A stretch of 64,000 bases of DNA from Marinobacter sp. F4206. Lineage in GTDB: Bacteria; Pseudomonadota; Gammaproteobacteria; Pseudomonadales; Oleiphilaceae. Position 1 is the first letter of the stretch, and every line of letters begins with the position of its first letter. Below, piece after piece: positions 37,480 to 47,133 of this stretch. The translations under genes and the position numbers were made by a program. The notes beneath the pieces are model-generated. The model was not told where the DNA came from. It saw only the letters and a program-made list of their open reading frames with translations, and ran no database searches. The stretch covers positions 62,001-126,000 of the forward strand of contig NZ_JAHXKI010000003.1 in the NCBI RefSeq assembly GCF_019392195.1. The letters are read 5' to 3'.

Positions 37480-39975
37480 TCAGGCGTTGGCGCCCGGGCC
37501 AAAAGGTTTCACCATGACAATCAGTCGGGGCAGTAGAGTCAGGGCCCCCAGCAGGGCCATGAACATGGCAAAGCCGGTGAACAGACCGAAGTAGATGGTC
37601 GGGATGAAGTTGGATAACACCAGTATGGAAAATCCCGCAATGATGGTCAGGGACGTGTAGAACATGGCCCGGCCGATGCTGCGATGGCACCGGTGCATGG
37701 TGGCGAGGTAGTCACCATCTTTCTTGAATTCGGTCTGGAACCGATGCAGGTAGTGGATGGTGTCATCCACGGCGATGCCGACTGTAATCGCCGCCACGGT
37801 AATGGTCATCATGTCCAGTGGAATGCCAAGCCATCCCATAAGGCCCAGTACGGATCCCGCGGCGATCACGTTCGGAGCAATGCCGATCAGTGCCAGCTTG
37901 AACGAACGGAATAGCAACAGAAACATAGCCATGATCGCCAGGAATACCGCGCCGATGGTCTTGATCTGGGAATCGAACAGGCTTTGGAGCATGTTGTTGT
38001 ACATGACGGTCATGCCCGCAAAAAGAATCTGGTCCTGATCGTAGTCGAGCTCCGTGGTCAGGTGGGTTCGGATCCGGTCAAGCAGAGCCTGGCGGCGCAG
38101 CTCGGGCATGGTCTCGAGGATCCGGATACTGAAACGGGCCTGATCGTGCTCTTCCGAGATGTACGGGGTCAGCAGTACGTCCTGGAGATCATCCGGTACC
38201 GCGGCCGGAACAAAGGCCAGTTCCAGGGCGTCGAGCCGCTCGCCCTGATTGATTAGCGCCAGTATGTCCAGAGTCGATGTGATGGAGAGGACCTTGCCGG
38301 TTTCCGGCAGGCTATCGAGGTAATTGTGCACCTGCTCCAGCCTCTGCATTTTCTGGTAGGTGTACCAGGTGTCACGGTATTCCTCGCCACCGCCGCAATC
38401 TTCCACGAACGGATCACAGCTGCTGGCAAACGGGTCGCTGTCCGCATTGGCGTTTTCCGGTGGCGGGTCATCGGTAATGACGATGTCCAGCGGGGTGGTG
38501 CCACCGAGCCGGTCGTCGATGGTGATCATGCCCTGATAGATTTCGGTGGATGACTTGAAGTAGTCGATAAAGCTGTTTTCCACCGTCAGCTTGCTTATGC
38601 CAATCGCGCACAGCACGGCAATGACCGCCGACCCCACCAGAACGGTTTTGCCAAAGTGCTCCGTGAAGCGGGCGAAAGCGTCGGTAAACGGAATCCGGTT
38701 TGACAGCACACGTTTGTCCAGTGGTGGCGGCATCAGGCGGAGCAGGGCGGGGAAGATGATGAAGGTGATCAGAAACGCCACGGTAAGCCCGAGCGTCATC
38801 ATCCAGCCGAAGTCGATCACCGGCCGGATGCCACTGAAGGTCAGCGAACCGAACGCCACAATGGTGGTCACCGCCATGTAGAAACAGGGCTTGATCATGG
38901 CCATCACGGTCTTGCGCAGCGAGTCCTTTGGGTCCGCCTCTGGTTCGTCGTGCTGGAATTCCCGGTAACGGACAATCAGGTGAATGGTCAGAGACAGGGT
39001 CATGATCAGCAACAGCGCAATGAAGTTCGCGGAGATGACCGTCACCGGCCACTGGGCCCAGCCCAGGAAACCAATCATCAACCACACGGTAAAGCCGCAG
39101 CACAGTGTTGGAATCAACACCCAGCGCCACTGGCGGAAGATCATCGCGAGGGTAAGCAGCAGGAACGCCAGTACGCCCAGACCGAATGTCGACAGGTCGT
39201 TCTGGATAAAGCGAATCATGTCCGAGACGATCATCGGAACCCCACCGAGATGAATCTCGGCCCGGTCCCGGTACTTGTCCAGGATGCCACGCACGGTGTC
39301 GATGGTGGCATCGCGCTTCTGGCCCAGGTTCTCGGTGTAATCGATGAAGGCCTGCCTGGCCATTTCCAGCTGCCACAGTTCTGCGTCAGACGCCTTGCCG
39401 GCCGCGGCCTTGTCGCGGAGCCGATTGCGTTCCCTGAGCAGTTCAAAGTAGCGCTCCGGTGTCGGCAGGTTGACCTGAATGGCGGTCGTCCCCGCGTCCT
39501 CGCTGATCAGCAGGTTGGGGTAGAGCGGGTTGTTCAGGAGCGCTTGCCGGGCGGTTTGCGGCGGCACGTCGTTGGCATCCAGGGTCTTGATTTCGCTGTC
39601 GACGGTGTCCAGGGTCAGGTCGGGGCTGTGCAGCAGGGGCACATTCAGAATGCTGTTGGTGGATCCGACCGCATCGAGTGCCTGCAACTCGTCCCTGAGG
39701 TCGCGCAGGTGGGCGAGCCCCATTTCCGAGAACAGTTCGTTCTCCGGGGTGTAGGTCACGATCAGGAAATCGTCGGAGGTGGTGAAGCGGCGGTTCACCT
39801 CCCGGTATTGTTCCAGGGAACGGTCATTTTCCAGAACCAGGGATTCCGCCGAAGCGTCCAGCCGGAATTCGCCGAATTTCACCGCGGCCAAGGCCAGCAA
39901 CAGGCCGAAAACGGTCAGGACAACAACGGGGTGGGGAAGGATCAGGCGATCATACAGCGCGCGAAACCGGGTCAT
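37480..39975 (-). CDS. RND superfamily exporter (MMPL type)
   Basis: An 831-residue predicted exporter of the RND superfamily in the single-gene MMPL/hopanoid-exporter-like group. One N-terminal membrane helix is followed by a large periplasmic domain, a block of five to six helices (about residues 255-420), a second periplasmic domain and a second block near the C-terminus. The second periplasmic domain contains an acidic loop with two close Cys (CDPFVEDCGGGEEY, about residues 508-530). No membrane fusion or outer membrane partner is adjacent. Substrate unknown; lipids or hydrophobic compounds are likely by family. Confidence 0.85.
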   Translation of the reverse strand: MTRFRALYDRLILPHPVVVLTVFGLLLALAAVKFGEFRLDASAESLVLENDRSLEQYREVNRRFTTSDDFLIVTYTPENELFSEMGLAHLRDLRDELQALDAVGSTNSILNVPLLHSPDLTLDTVDSEIKTLDANDVPPQTARQALLNNPLYPNLLISEDAGTTAIQVNLPTPERYFELLRERNRLRDKAAAGKASDAELWQLEMARQAFIDYTENLGQKRDATIDTVRGILDKYRDRAEIHLGGVPMIVSDMIRFIQNDLSTFGLGVLAFLLLTLAMIFRQWRWVLIPTLCCGFTVWLMIGFLGWAQWPVTVISANFIALLLIMTLSLTIHLIVRYREFQHDEPEADPKDSLRKTVMAMIKPCFYMAVTTIVAFGSLTFSGIRPVIDFGWMMTLGLTVAFLITFIIFPALLRLMPPPLDKRVLSNRIPFTDAFARFTEHFGKTVLVGSAVIAVLCAIGISKLTVENSFIDYFKSSTEIYQGMITIDDRLGGTTPLDIVITDDPPPENANADSDPFASSCDPFVEDCGGGEEYRDTWYTYQKMQRLEQVHNYLDSLPETGKVLSITSTLDILALINQGERLDALELAFVPAAVPDDLQDVLLTPYISEEHDQARFSIRILETMPELRRQALLDRIRTHLTTELDYDQDQILFAGMTVMYNNMLQSLFDSQIKTIGAVFLAIMAMFLLLFRSFKLALIGIAPNVIAAGSVLGLMGWLGIPLDMMTITVAAITVGIAVDDTIHYLHRFQTEFKKDGDYLATMHRCHRSIGRAMFYTSLTIIAGFSILVLSNFIPTIYFGLFTGFAMFMALLGALTLLPRLIVMVKPFGPGANA

Positions 39976-40041
39976 GAAGCAACAACTCTGCTAAAAAACG
40001 AGTGCAGAGTGTGCCACAAACTTCCTTGAACTGTGAGTTCT

Positions 40042-40062
40042 GAGAAAAACGGCCGGCCGTTT
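40042..40062 (-). terminator. terminator of lipA
   Basis: A self-complementary AAACGGCCGGCCGTTT (40047-40062) starts at the last base of the lipA stop codon and is followed on the minus strand by a short T run. Confidence 0.65.
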
Positions 40063-41111
40063 CAGTCCACCGCTTTGACCGGAATCTGCATGGCGTTAGT
40101 CGCCTCCGGCACCTCCGGTACGGCAAGACCAAGATTGTTCTGGTCGAACACCTTGTCTGCGCGGTAGCTGGAGCGAACCATCGGGCCGGAAGGGACTTCC
40201 ATGAAGCCTTTCTCCAGGCCGATTTCCCGGTAGCGGTTGAACTCTTCCGGCGTCACATACCGTTCCACCGGCAGGTGATTGGGTGTCGGGCGCAGGTACT
40301 GGCCGAGGGTCAGAATATCCACGCCGATGGCTCGTAAATCTTCCATCGTCTCCAGGATTTCCTCTTCGGTCTCGCCCAGACCCAGCATCAGGCTGGTTTT
40401 GGTAAGTACGTCGGGCCGATGCTGCTTGGCGTGTTCCAGGACGCTCAGGGTCTTCTCGTAACCGGCACGGGGGTCCCGCACTCGGCTGGTGAGGCGTTTC
40501 ACCGTTTCGACGTTCTGGGCAAAGACATCCAGGCCCGAGTCCACCACTTTTTCCACATGGGGCATGACGGCATCGAAATCCGGCGTCAGGGCCTCCACGG
40601 CCACTTCCGGGGTCCGCCGCTTGATAGCCGACACGCAGGCGGCGTAATGATCCGCGCCACCGTCGTCAAGGTCGTCCCGGTCAACCGAGGTCAGTACGAT
40701 GTAGCGCAGCCCCATGAGTTCGACGGACTTGGCGGTGTTTTCCGGTTCTTCGTGATCTAGCCAGCCCTTGGGGTTGCCCGTATCTACTGCGCAAAATTTG
40801 CAGGCCCGAGTGCAGACCGAGCCCATGACCATGATGGTCGCGGTACCGGCGGTCCAGCACTCACCAATATTGGGGCAGTGGGATTCCTGGCAGACCGTGC
40901 TCAGGCGGTGTTCGCTGACATTTTTGCGCACCGCTTCGTAGCGTTCGCCACCGGGCATGCGCGCCCGCAGCCATTTTGGCTTGCGCTCCATGGGCCTCGC
41001 GTCCGCATTCTCGCTTGAGCTGCGCTTGATGCCATCCTTGATGGCGGAAAAACCGTGCTCATTGCGGAATTTGGAACCACTGGTAATGCGGGATTTTGCG
41101 CTGTCGCTCAT
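40062..41111 (-). CDS. lipA: lipoyl synthase
   Basis: Radical-SAM enzyme inserting two sulfurs into octanoyl groups to make lipoate. The 349-residue protein has the SAM-cluster motif C100-TRA-C104-KF-C107, the auxiliary cluster Cys74, Cys79 and Cys85 ([13 protein letters not shown]), and the C-terminal RSSY motif whose Ser ligates the auxiliary cluster. lipB is 31 kb away at 8713-9351, in contrast to the usual lipB-lipA pair. Confidence 0.97.
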   Translation of the reverse strand: MSDSAKSRITSGSKFRNEHGFSAIKDGIKRSSSENADARPMERKPKWLRARMPGGERYEAVRKNVSEHRLSTVCQESHCPNIGECWTAGTATIMVMGSVCTRACKFCAVDTGNPKGWLDHEEPENTAKSVELMGLRYIVLTSVDRDDLDDGGADHYAACVSAIKRRTPEVAVEALTPDFDAVMPHVEKVVDSGLDVFAQNVETVKRLTSRVRDPRAGYEKTLSVLEHAKQHRPDVLTKTSLMLGLGETEEEILETMEDLRAIGVDILTLGQYLRPTPNHLPVERYVTPEEFNRYREIGLEKGFMEVPSGPMVRSSYRADKVFDQNNLGLAVPEVPEATNAMQIPVKAVD

Positions 41112-41202
41112 TGCAACGGGACTCTCATAAAAGGCTTGGTCAGCATTTAAGAGTAATGGCCGGGAAGGGGAGTTACAAGGCAGGTACGGGCAATCACGGG
41201 GA

Positions 41203-41231
41203 TACCGGGCACGACATTGGTCGTACCCGGT
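41203..41231 (-). terminator. hairpin after metY
   Basis: ACCGGG-x-ACGAC and GTCGT-x-CCCGGT form an 11-base-pair stem with one mismatch and a 4-base loop, 10 bases after the metY stop on the minus strand. There is no T run, so factor-independent termination is doubtful. Confidence 0.4.
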
Positions 41232-41240
41232 GGAGGGCGA

Positions 41241-42518
41241 TCAGGCGGTCGCTGCGTCCAGCGCCTGGGTGATGTCGGCAATCAGGTCGTCCACGTGCTC
41301 GATGCCGATCGACAAACGCACCAGGTCCTCGCTCACGCCGGCGCTCTTGAGCTCGTCCGGATTCAGCTGGCGATGGGTGGTGGACGCCGGGTGGCAGGCC
41401 AGGGATTTGGCATCGCCTATGTTCACCAGCCGGTAGATCAGTTGCAGTGCGTCGATGAACTTCGCGCCGGCCTCAAGGCCGCCCTTGATCCCGAAGCTCA
41501 GGATGCCAGAGGCCTTGCCGCCGCAGATTTTTTCGCAGGTGGCCTTGTAAGGGCTGTCGGCCAGGGCCGCGTAATTCACCCATTCAACCGCAGGGTGCTC
41601 CTGCAGGAAGCTGGCGACCTTCTCGGCGTTCTCGCAGTGACGCTCCATCCGCAGTGAGAGGGTCTCAAGGCCTTGCATGATCAGGAACGCGTTAAACGGT
41701 GCCAGAGCGGCGCCGGTGTTGCGCAGTGGAACGACCCGGCAGCGACCGATAAAGGCGGCGGGGCCCAGGGCTTCCGTATACACCACGCCGTGGTAGGACG
41801 GGTCCGGTTCATTGAGCATCGGGAACTTGTCGGCGCTGGCCTTCCAGTCGAACTTGCCGGAATCCACCACGATGCCGGCGACAGTGGTGCCGTGGCCGCC
41901 AATGTACTTGGTCAGCGAGTGAACCACGATGTCAGCACCGTGTTCGATCGGCCGGCACAGGAACGGCGTTGCCACCGTATTATCGACGATCAGCGGGATG
42001 CCGTGCTTGTGGGCAATGTCGGCCCAGCGCTGGATATCGACCACGTTGCCCGCCGGGTTGCCGATGGATTCGCAGAACAGCGCCCGGGTCTGGTCATCAA
42101 TGGCCTTCTCGACCGCATTGAAGTCATCGTGGGGCACCATGCGGCAGTCGATGCCCTGGTTGGGCAGCGAGTGGGCGAACAGGTTGTAGGTGCCGCCATA
42201 CAGCTGGCTGGTGCTGACAATGTTGTTGCCGACCTTGCAGATGGTCTGCAGGGCATAGGTGATGGCCGCCATTCCGGATGCCAGCGCCAAGGCGCCCACC
42301 CCGCCTTCGAGTTGTGCCATCCGCTCCTCAAGCACACCGTTGGTCGGGTTCATGATGCGAGTGTAGATGTTGCCCTGTACCTTCAGATCGAACAGATCGG
42401 CACCGTGCTGGGTGTCGTCGAAGGTGTAGGAGGTGGTCTGGTAGATCGGCGTGGTGGCCGCGTGGGTGGTCGGGTCTCCGCTGAAGCCCGCGTGTAATGC
42501 CAGTGTCTCGAGTTTCAT
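41241..42518 (-). CDS. metY: O-acetylhomoserine sulfhydrylase
   Basis: PLP enzyme that makes homocysteine from O-acetylhomoserine and sulfide. The 425-residue length and the TLALHAGFSGDPTTHA start are typical of MetY rather than MetB/MetZ (about 390). The cofactor Lys204 lies in SLTKYIGGHG. An AAGGAAG site precedes the ATG. The 89-base gap upstream contains no recognisable SAM riboswitch. Confidence 0.94.
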   Translation of the reverse strand: MKLETLALHAGFSGDPTTHAATTPIYQTTSYTFDDTQHGADLFDLKVQGNIYTRIMNPTNGVLEERMAQLEGGVGALALASGMAAITYALQTICKVGNNIVSTSQLYGGTYNLFAHSLPNQGIDCRMVPHDDFNAVEKAIDDQTRALFCESIGNPAGNVVDIQRWADIAHKHGIPLIVDNTVATPFLCRPIEHGADIVVHSLTKYIGGHGTTVAGIVVDSGKFDWKASADKFPMLNEPDPSYHGVVYTEALGPAAFIGRCRVVPLRNTGAALAPFNAFLIMQGLETLSLRMERHCENAEKVASFLQEHPAVEWVNYAALADSPYKATCEKICGGKASGILSFGIKGGLEAGAKFIDALQLIYRLVNIGDAKSLACHPASTTHRQLNPDELKSAGVSEDLVRLSIGIEHVDDLIADITQALDAATA

Positions 42519-42607
42519 CGCAACTTCCTTGCTATAGGGTCATTGGTGTTGTTGGTTTGGAAAATCAGTATGCCACAGAGTTCGAAACGGGAGGATCCGT
42601 GCCAAGG

Positions 42608-43822
42608 TCAGACCAGCGCGCCGTGCACCATGGCCCGCAATTCCTGACGGACCGGGTACGAGGATGAGGGTATCAGTTGGGTCATGAAAATGACGACCAT
42701 GTCCTCCTCCGGATCCACGAAAAAGTTGGTGCTGGCCAGCCCGCCCCAGCCGTACTCGCCCACCGAGCCGTTGGTATGGGATTTGGCAACGTCCGTCTTG
42801 ACCGAAAAGCCCAGTCCGAAACCGTTGCCCTCATAAGGTGTCTCGCTGAACGCGCCGATTGAGAGGGCTGGCAGGTCCTGGTTGCCGGGTAGGTGATTGC
42901 TGCGCATGAACTCGAGGGTTTTGCGCCCGATGATGCGCTGGCCCTGGTATTCGCCGCCCCGGCACAACGCCTGGGCGAAGCGGTGGTAGTCATCCACCGT
43001 GGACACCAGTCCCCCACCTCCGGACAGGAACCCCGGGCTCCGCAGGTAGCGGGATCGCTCCGGGTCGTCCTGCAGTTTCATGGTGTCGACCGGCTGGTAC
43101 AGGTAACAGGCGGCGAAGCGTTGCCGTTTTTCCTTCGGAACCTGAAAGCCGGTATCGGTCATGCCCAGGGGGGAAAAGATATGGTCGCGGAAGTACTCAT
43201 CCAGGGGCTGGCCTGACAGCACCTGTACCAGATAGCCGATCACATCGGTTGAAACCGAGTAGTTCCAGGCGGTTCCCGGTGAAAACTCCAGGGGCAGCTC
43301 CGCCAGTCGGTCAATCAGCTTGTCCAGTGTCAGGCTGCCACTGCCATCCAGTTTCAGGTGTCGATATGCGGCGTCGACATCGGTTCGCTCCAGAAAGCCA
43401 TAAGTCAGACCGGACATATGAGTAAGCAGGTCCCGAATGGTCATGGTGGTGACGGCGGGCTCAGTCTGGAAGTCCGGCCAGGAACCGGCTTTGTACACGG
43501 AAAGGTTTTTCCACGCCGGAATGTATTTGTGGACCGGGTCGTCCAGCAGAAAACGGCCCTGCTCGTACAGCTGCATCATGGCAATGGAGGTGACCGGTTT
43601 GGTCATGGAATAGATTCGGAAAATGGTGTCACGCCGAGCCGGTTTGTTGCGCTCCACGTCCATCAGTCCCTGGGCGCTGGTCCAGACCACTTCCCCGTGC
43701 CGCGCCACCAGGGTAACAGCCCCGGGAATCTTGCCGGGCCGAATGTAGTTCTCGTCAAGATGGCGGGTAATACGTTCCAGTCGGTCAATCGACAGGCCGG
43801 CGACGGTGGTGGTGTAGGACAT
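42608..43822 (-). CDS. serine hydrolase of the beta-lactamase/EstB family
   Basis: A 404-residue class C beta-lactamase-like hydrolase. The SxxK motif is Ser72-MT-Lys75 and the Tyr of the YxN/S motif is Tyr188 (NYSVS), the pattern of family VIII esterases such as EstB. No signal peptide is visible, which favours a cytoplasmic esterase over a true beta-lactamase. Its ribosome binding site is inside a possible hairpin (43826-43852). Substrate unknown. Confidence 0.88.
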   Translation of the reverse strand: MSYTTTVAGLSIDRLERITRHLDENYIRPGKIPGAVTLVARHGEVVWTSAQGLMDVERNKPARRDTIFRIYSMTKPVTSIAMMQLYEQGRFLLDDPVHKYIPAWKNLSVYKAGSWPDFQTEPAVTTMTIRDLLTHMSGLTYGFLERTDVDAAYRHLKLDGSGSLTLDKLIDRLAELPLEFSPGTAWNYSVSTDVIGYLVQVLSGQPLDEYFRDHIFSPLGMTDTGFQVPKEKRQRFAACYLYQPVDTMKLQDDPERSRYLRSPGFLSGGGGLVSTVDDYHRFAQALCRGGEYQGQRIIGRKTLEFMRSNHLPGNQDLPALSIGAFSETPYEGNGFGLGFSVKTDVAKSHTNGSVGEYGWGGLASTNFFVDPEEDMVVIFMTQLIPSSSYPVRQELRAMVHGALV

Positions 43823-43825
43823 AAA

Positions 43826-43852
43826 AAGCTCCTCTGAGTAAAACGGGAGCTT
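43826..43852 (-). promoter_or_regulatory. possible hairpin masking the esterase ribosome binding site
   Basis: AAGCTCC (43826-43832) and GGAGCTT (43846-43852) form a 7-base-pair stem with a 13-base loop, directly before the esterase ATG on the minus strand. The AGAGGAGC ribosome binding site is in the stem. Confidence 0.4.
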
Positions 43853-43980
43853 ATGTCATTCTGACGGCCGCGAGAAGAGGGCATTTATTGCGCGCAAACC
43901 TGACCCTTCGGTATCTACGGTTCATTTTTTGGAAACGGCCAAGCACAATGGCCCGCCTTGATTTGAGGAGGTTGTTTGCA

Positions 43981-44313
43981 ATGATGAACTGGGTATTTCT
44001 GGCGCTGGCGATTGTTGCGGAAGTGGTGGCGACGTCCTCGCTGAAGGCGAGTGAGGGGTTCACCCGGCTGATGCCGTCGGTGATTGTGATTTTCGGCTAC
44101 GGCGTGGCGTTTTATCTGTTGGGGCTGGCATTGAGAACCATCCCGGTCGGCACGGCGTATGCAATTTGGGCAGGGCTTGGCATAGTGCTCGTGGCGGCTG
44201 CAGGCTGGCTCGTGTTTGGCCAAAAACTGGACGCCTGGGGTGTCGTCGGCATGGCCCTGATCGTCTCTGGGGTGTTCGTTTTGAACGTACTGTCCCGGGC
44301 AGGCGCCCACTGA
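43981..44313 (+). CDS. EmrE-type small multidrug resistance transporter
   Basis: A 110-residue SMR pump with four membrane helices. The essential membrane Glu is Glu14 ([10 protein letters not shown]). [25 protein letters not shown] and the C-terminal FGQKLD and [12 protein letters not shown] sequences are of the EmrE/Qac type, not the guanidinium-exporting Gdx/SugE type. The start is set by AGGAGG nine bases upstream; the frame is open 31 codons further. It probably exports quaternary ammonium or other cationic compounds in exchange for protons. Confidence 0.93.
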   Translation: MMNWVFLALAIVAEVVATSSLKASEGFTRLMPSVIVIFGYGVAFYLLGLALRTIPVGTAYAIWAGLGIVLVAAAGWLVFGQKLDAWGVVGMALIVSGVFVLNVLSRAGAH

Positions 44314-44388
44314 AACGGAATCCAGCGTGGGTGTACTCACGATAAACTGGTGCTTGGGGCCAGAGCAATGGGGTAGGTCACCGGATTG

Positions 44389-45177
44389 ATGAACCTTTAC
44401 AAGGTGCTGTCCGTCGTCTTCTGCGGGTCTTTATTGATGGCCTTCGCCGAACTCAGTCTGGCCGAGCGGATTCGCATTCTGGCGCCCGATTTACCCGGAA
44501 CGTTCGAGGAGGGCGGTTTCGGAAGGGATGCGGAGACCGTACGGGAGGTGTTAGCGCATTGCGGCCACGACGCGGAATTTGTGATCCAGCCCTTTGGTCG
44601 GCATATCGTCACGTATCGCAATTCTGACCGGGCCGATGCCGTAATGACTGTGCCCCTGGGCATGCAGTTGTCCGGTCATTCCACCGCGGCCTATATCTGG
44701 TATCAGAACGGTGCCGTGTATGATGCGAACCGGATCTCTCGGATTTCCGGACTGGCCGATCTTTGGGGTCTGGATGTAGTGACCTTCAAGGATGGTATCC
44801 GGTTGCTCGAGTTGGAGGACTATCGATCCAGATTTCGCACCTTGTCCGAGATTGCAAATCAGAGAATCCATTCTCACCTTCTGTTTCTGGGACGGGTGGA
44901 TGCAGTCCTCGCCGACGGTTTGATCGTGGCGGAAGTGAATCGCCGGCTCCTGACTTCGGAATCCGGGGTTGCGGAGCATTCTCAGTTGCCCAAGGTTCGA
45001 TTTGCCCCCATTTTCCATCCGTCCCCCTACAAAATGGTGTTCCGAAAGCCGCCTTTGGCTGCAGAGTTTGATAAGTGCTACGACGAGGCCTACGCCGCCG
45101 GCGTGGTGAGCGAGATTGATGAAAAATACATTGGCAGGTATCAGGCTGAGCTCGGTTACCGGTATCTGGGGTTCTGA
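44389..45177 (+). CDS. orphan periplasmic solute-binding protein
   Basis: A 262-residue secreted protein: signal peptide to about residue 26 (SLAER), then a two-lobe fold of the amino-acid-type (family 3) binding proteins, with the IRILAPDLPGTFEEGGFG start and DAVMTVPLG lobe-crossing region. No permease or ATPase gene is near, and there is no fused sensor domain, so it may be a stand-alone sensor partner or a degenerate transporter part. It is 75 bases after the SMR gene and convergent with the PACE-like gene. The start could be the TTG one codon earlier; ATG is preferred. Confidence 0.75.
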   Translation: MNLYKVLSVVFCGSLLMAFAELSLAERIRILAPDLPGTFEEGGFGRDAETVREVLAHCGHDAEFVIQPFGRHIVTYRNSDRADAVMTVPLGMQLSGHSTAAYIWYQNGAVYDANRISRISGLADLWGLDVVTFKDGIRLLELEDYRSRFRTLSEIANQRIHSHLLFLGRVDAVLADGLIVAEVNRRLLTSESGVAEHSQLPKVRFAPIFHPSPYKMVFRKPPLAAEFDKCYDEAYAAGVVSEIDEKYIGRYQAELGYRYLGF

Positions 45178-45194
45178 GTGGTTCAGGCAGGATT

Positions 45195-45602
45195 TCAGCG
45201 CTCTTCTGTGATCATCTTCGCCATCGTCAGGTAGGTGGTGTGTGCGGCCACGAGAACGGCGCCGGTGATTGCGGCATTGACCAGGCCAATCTTGAGAATC
45301 CAGGCACCGCACGCGGCGAAGGCAAGAAAAAGCACCAGCTCAAAACCGGCATAGCCCATTGCTTTCTGGAACAGGGCCGCCTGCTGTTTCTCGGATTTCT
45401 CCTCCCGATCAGGTAGGTCATCTCCCCACCGCCTCTCGTAGACCATCGTCCAGACCCTGGAAATAGCGATAGCCGAAACGGCAAAAAGGAAAGCCAGATC
45501 TGCATTGATTTCATGAAAGACCATTACCCCGGTGCCAACCAACAGAATGGCCGCCAAGTCTAATGGCAGCGTCACTATGATTTCTTCAGCATCCCGGAAC
45601 AT
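45195..45602 (-). CDS. four-helix membrane protein resembling PACE efflux pumps
   Basis: 135 residues from the ATG at 45602 (GGA seven bases upstream); a GTG at 45650 would add 16 residues. Two pairs of hydrophobic helices are separated by a charged loop with many Glu and Lys (about residues 57-72). The layout and length match the PACE family (AceI, 144 residues): an acidic residue at the same depth in helix 1 (LPLDLA) and helix 3 (GFELVL) and an RVWTMVYE segment like the W-x-M motif at the end of helix 2. The conserved Arg-x-x-His of each repeat is missing, so the assignment is tentative. Confidence 0.5.
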   Translation of the reverse strand: MFRDAEEIIVTLPLDLAAILLVGTGVMVFHEINADLAFLFAVSAIAISRVWTMVYERRWGDDLPDREEKSEKQQAALFQKAMGYAGFELVLFLAFAACGAWILKIGLVNAAITGAVLVAAHTTYLTMAKMITEER

Positions 45603-45749
45603 AACACCATCCAACTTGAATCCCCTGTCAGCGAATTCTGGTCTGTTCACCGGAAATCATCGTTGATGCACGTCAACTTCAAACTCTCGATAAAGGGGCG
45701 GCATCGGCAGCGGAATGGTCGGCGAGGGAAAGGGGAGGGGCAAGGCACG

Positions 45750-45783
45750 AAAAAAGGGCCACGACGTGAATCGTGGCCCTTTT
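45750..45783 (-). terminator. terminator of tRNA-Met
   Basis: AAAAGGGCCACGA and TCGTGGCCCTTTT form a perfect 13-base-pair stem with a 6-base loop, seven bases after the tRNA 3' end on the minus strand, and are flanked by further A/T so that a T run follows. Confidence 0.93.
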
Positions 45784-45790
45784 CGAATCT

Positions 45791-45867
45791 TGGTAGCAAG
45801 GGGCGGAGTCGAACCGCCGACCCCAGCATTATGAGTGCTGTGCTCTAACCAACTGAGCTACCTTGCC
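45791..45867 (-). tRNA. tRNA-Met (CAT), elongator type
   Basis: A 77-base tRNA including CCA on the minus strand. The anticodon loop CTCATAA gives CAT; acceptor GGCAAGG pairs with CCTTGCT (one G-T pair), and the T-arm has GGTTCGACTCC. Overall sequence is like gammaproteobacterial elongator tRNA-Met, not the initiator (no C-A mismatch at the acceptor end) and not tRNA-Ile2. It lies 91 bases after ychF, an order also seen in Pseudomonas. Confidence 0.95.
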
Positions 45868-45958
45868 ATTTCGCTCTGGGCTTCGCCCCAAACGAGGCGC
45901 GTATTTTCAGTATTTGGGCTCACCCTGTCAAGGCTTCGAGCCCATTTTTTCTGAAAAC

Positions 45959-47050
45959 TTAAACGTTGAACCGGAAGTGGATAACGTCGCCATCCTTAAC
46001 GATGTAGTCCTTGCCTTCCAGACGCCATTTGCCGGCATCCTTGGCCCCGGCTTCGCCGTTGTACTGGACGTAGTCGTCGTAGCTGACCACTTCGGCACGA
46101 ATGAAGCCGCGTTCGAAGTCGGTGTGGATCACACCGGCCGCCTGAGGGGCCGTAGCGCCGATTTTTACGGTCCAGGCGCGTACTTCCTTCACGCCGGCGG
46201 TAAAGTAGGTCTGCAGGCCCAGGAGGCCGTAGCCGGCGCGAATCACGCGGTCCAGGCCGGGCTCTTCCATGCCCATTTCATCCAGGAACATGGCCTTCTC
46301 ATCGTCTTCCAGTTCGGAAATCTCGGCTTCCAGCTTGTTGCAGATCGGCACCACCACGGCGTTCTCGGATTCGGCGATTTCCCGCACGGTGTCCAGATGC
46401 GGATTGTTCTCGAAGCCGTCCTCGTTCACGTTCGCAATGTACATGGTCGGCTTGACGGTGAGCAGGCACAATTCGCGCACCAGGGTCATCTGGTCTTTGT
46501 CCAGATTCATGCTGCGCACAGGCTTGCCCTCGTTCAGAACGGGCAACAGCTTTTCGAACATTTCCAGCTGGGCCTTTGCTTCCTTGTCGCCGCTCTTGGC
46601 AACGCGTTGCACACGCTTGATCGCCTTTTCTACGGTGTCGAGGTCGGCCAGGGCCAGCTCGGTGTTGATAACGTCGATGTCCGAGGCGGGATCGACCTTG
46701 TTGGCGACGTGGATTACGTTGCCGTCTTCGAAGCAGCGGACAACGTGGGCGATGGCGTCGGTCTGGCGGATGTTGGCCAGGAACTGGTTGCCCAGGCCTT
46801 CACCCTTGGAGGCGCCGGCGACCAGACCGGCAATGTCCACGAACTCCATGGTCGTGGGCACTACACGCTCGGGTTTGACGATGTCGGCCAGCTTGGTCAG
46901 GCGAGGGTCGGGCATGGCCACCACACCGGCGTTCGGCTCAATGGTGCAGAACGGGAAGTTTTCCGCGCCAATACCGGACTTGGTCAATGCGTTGAACAGG
47001 GTGGATTTGCCGACGTTGGGAAGGCCGACGATGCCGCAGTTAAATCCCAT
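45959..47050 (-). CDS. ychF: redox-regulated ATPase YchF (OLA1)
   Basis: Obg-related P-loop protein of 363 residues that prefers ATP and associates with ribosomes. G1 is GLPNVGKST at 9-17; the G2 and G3 region [19 protein letters not shown] is intact; NKVDP-like and coiled-coil parts follow, with a C-terminal TGS domain that includes [14 protein letters not shown]. It follows pth after 83 bases. Confidence 0.96.
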   Translation of the reverse strand: MGFNCGIVGLPNVGKSTLFNALTKSGIGAENFPFCTIEPNAGVVAMPDPRLTKLADIVKPERVVPTTMEFVDIAGLVAGASKGEGLGNQFLANIRQTDAIAHVVRCFEDGNVIHVANKVDPASDIDVINTELALADLDTVEKAIKRVQRVAKSGDKEAKAQLEMFEKLLPVLNEGKPVRSMNLDKDQMTLVRELCLLTVKPTMYIANVNEDGFENNPHLDTVREIAESENAVVVPICNKLEAEISELEDDEKAMFLDEMGMEEPGLDRVIRAGYGLLGLQTYFTAGVKEVRAWTVKIGATAPQAAGVIHTDFERGFIRAEVVSYDDYVQYNGEAGAKDAGKWRLEGKDYIVKDGDVIHFRFNV

Positions 47051-47133
47051 GGAATGCCTCTGCTGGTACTGAAAAAATGTGGGCGGATTATACCGGTGTC
47101 TGCCGGCGGGTGCGAGTAAGGGGAAGTGCCCCC

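Noticed and set aside
41241..42518. Assignment of metY as cystathionine gamma-synthase (MetB)
   Set aside because: The length of 425 residues and the N-terminal sequence fit O-acetylhomoserine sulfhydrylase.
42519..42607. SAM riboswitch upstream of metY
   Set aside because: Only 89 bases, and no SAM-I, SAM-II or SAH-type stem-loops could be drawn.
43853..43980. Guanidine riboswitch upstream of the SMR gene
   Set aside because: No pair of ACGR-loop hairpins or ykkC-type structure is seen, and the protein is EmrE/Qac-like rather than Gdx.
45863..47119. 418-codon open frame antisense to ychF
   Set aside because: Shadow frame; starts within the tRNA-Met gene region and has no ribosome binding site.
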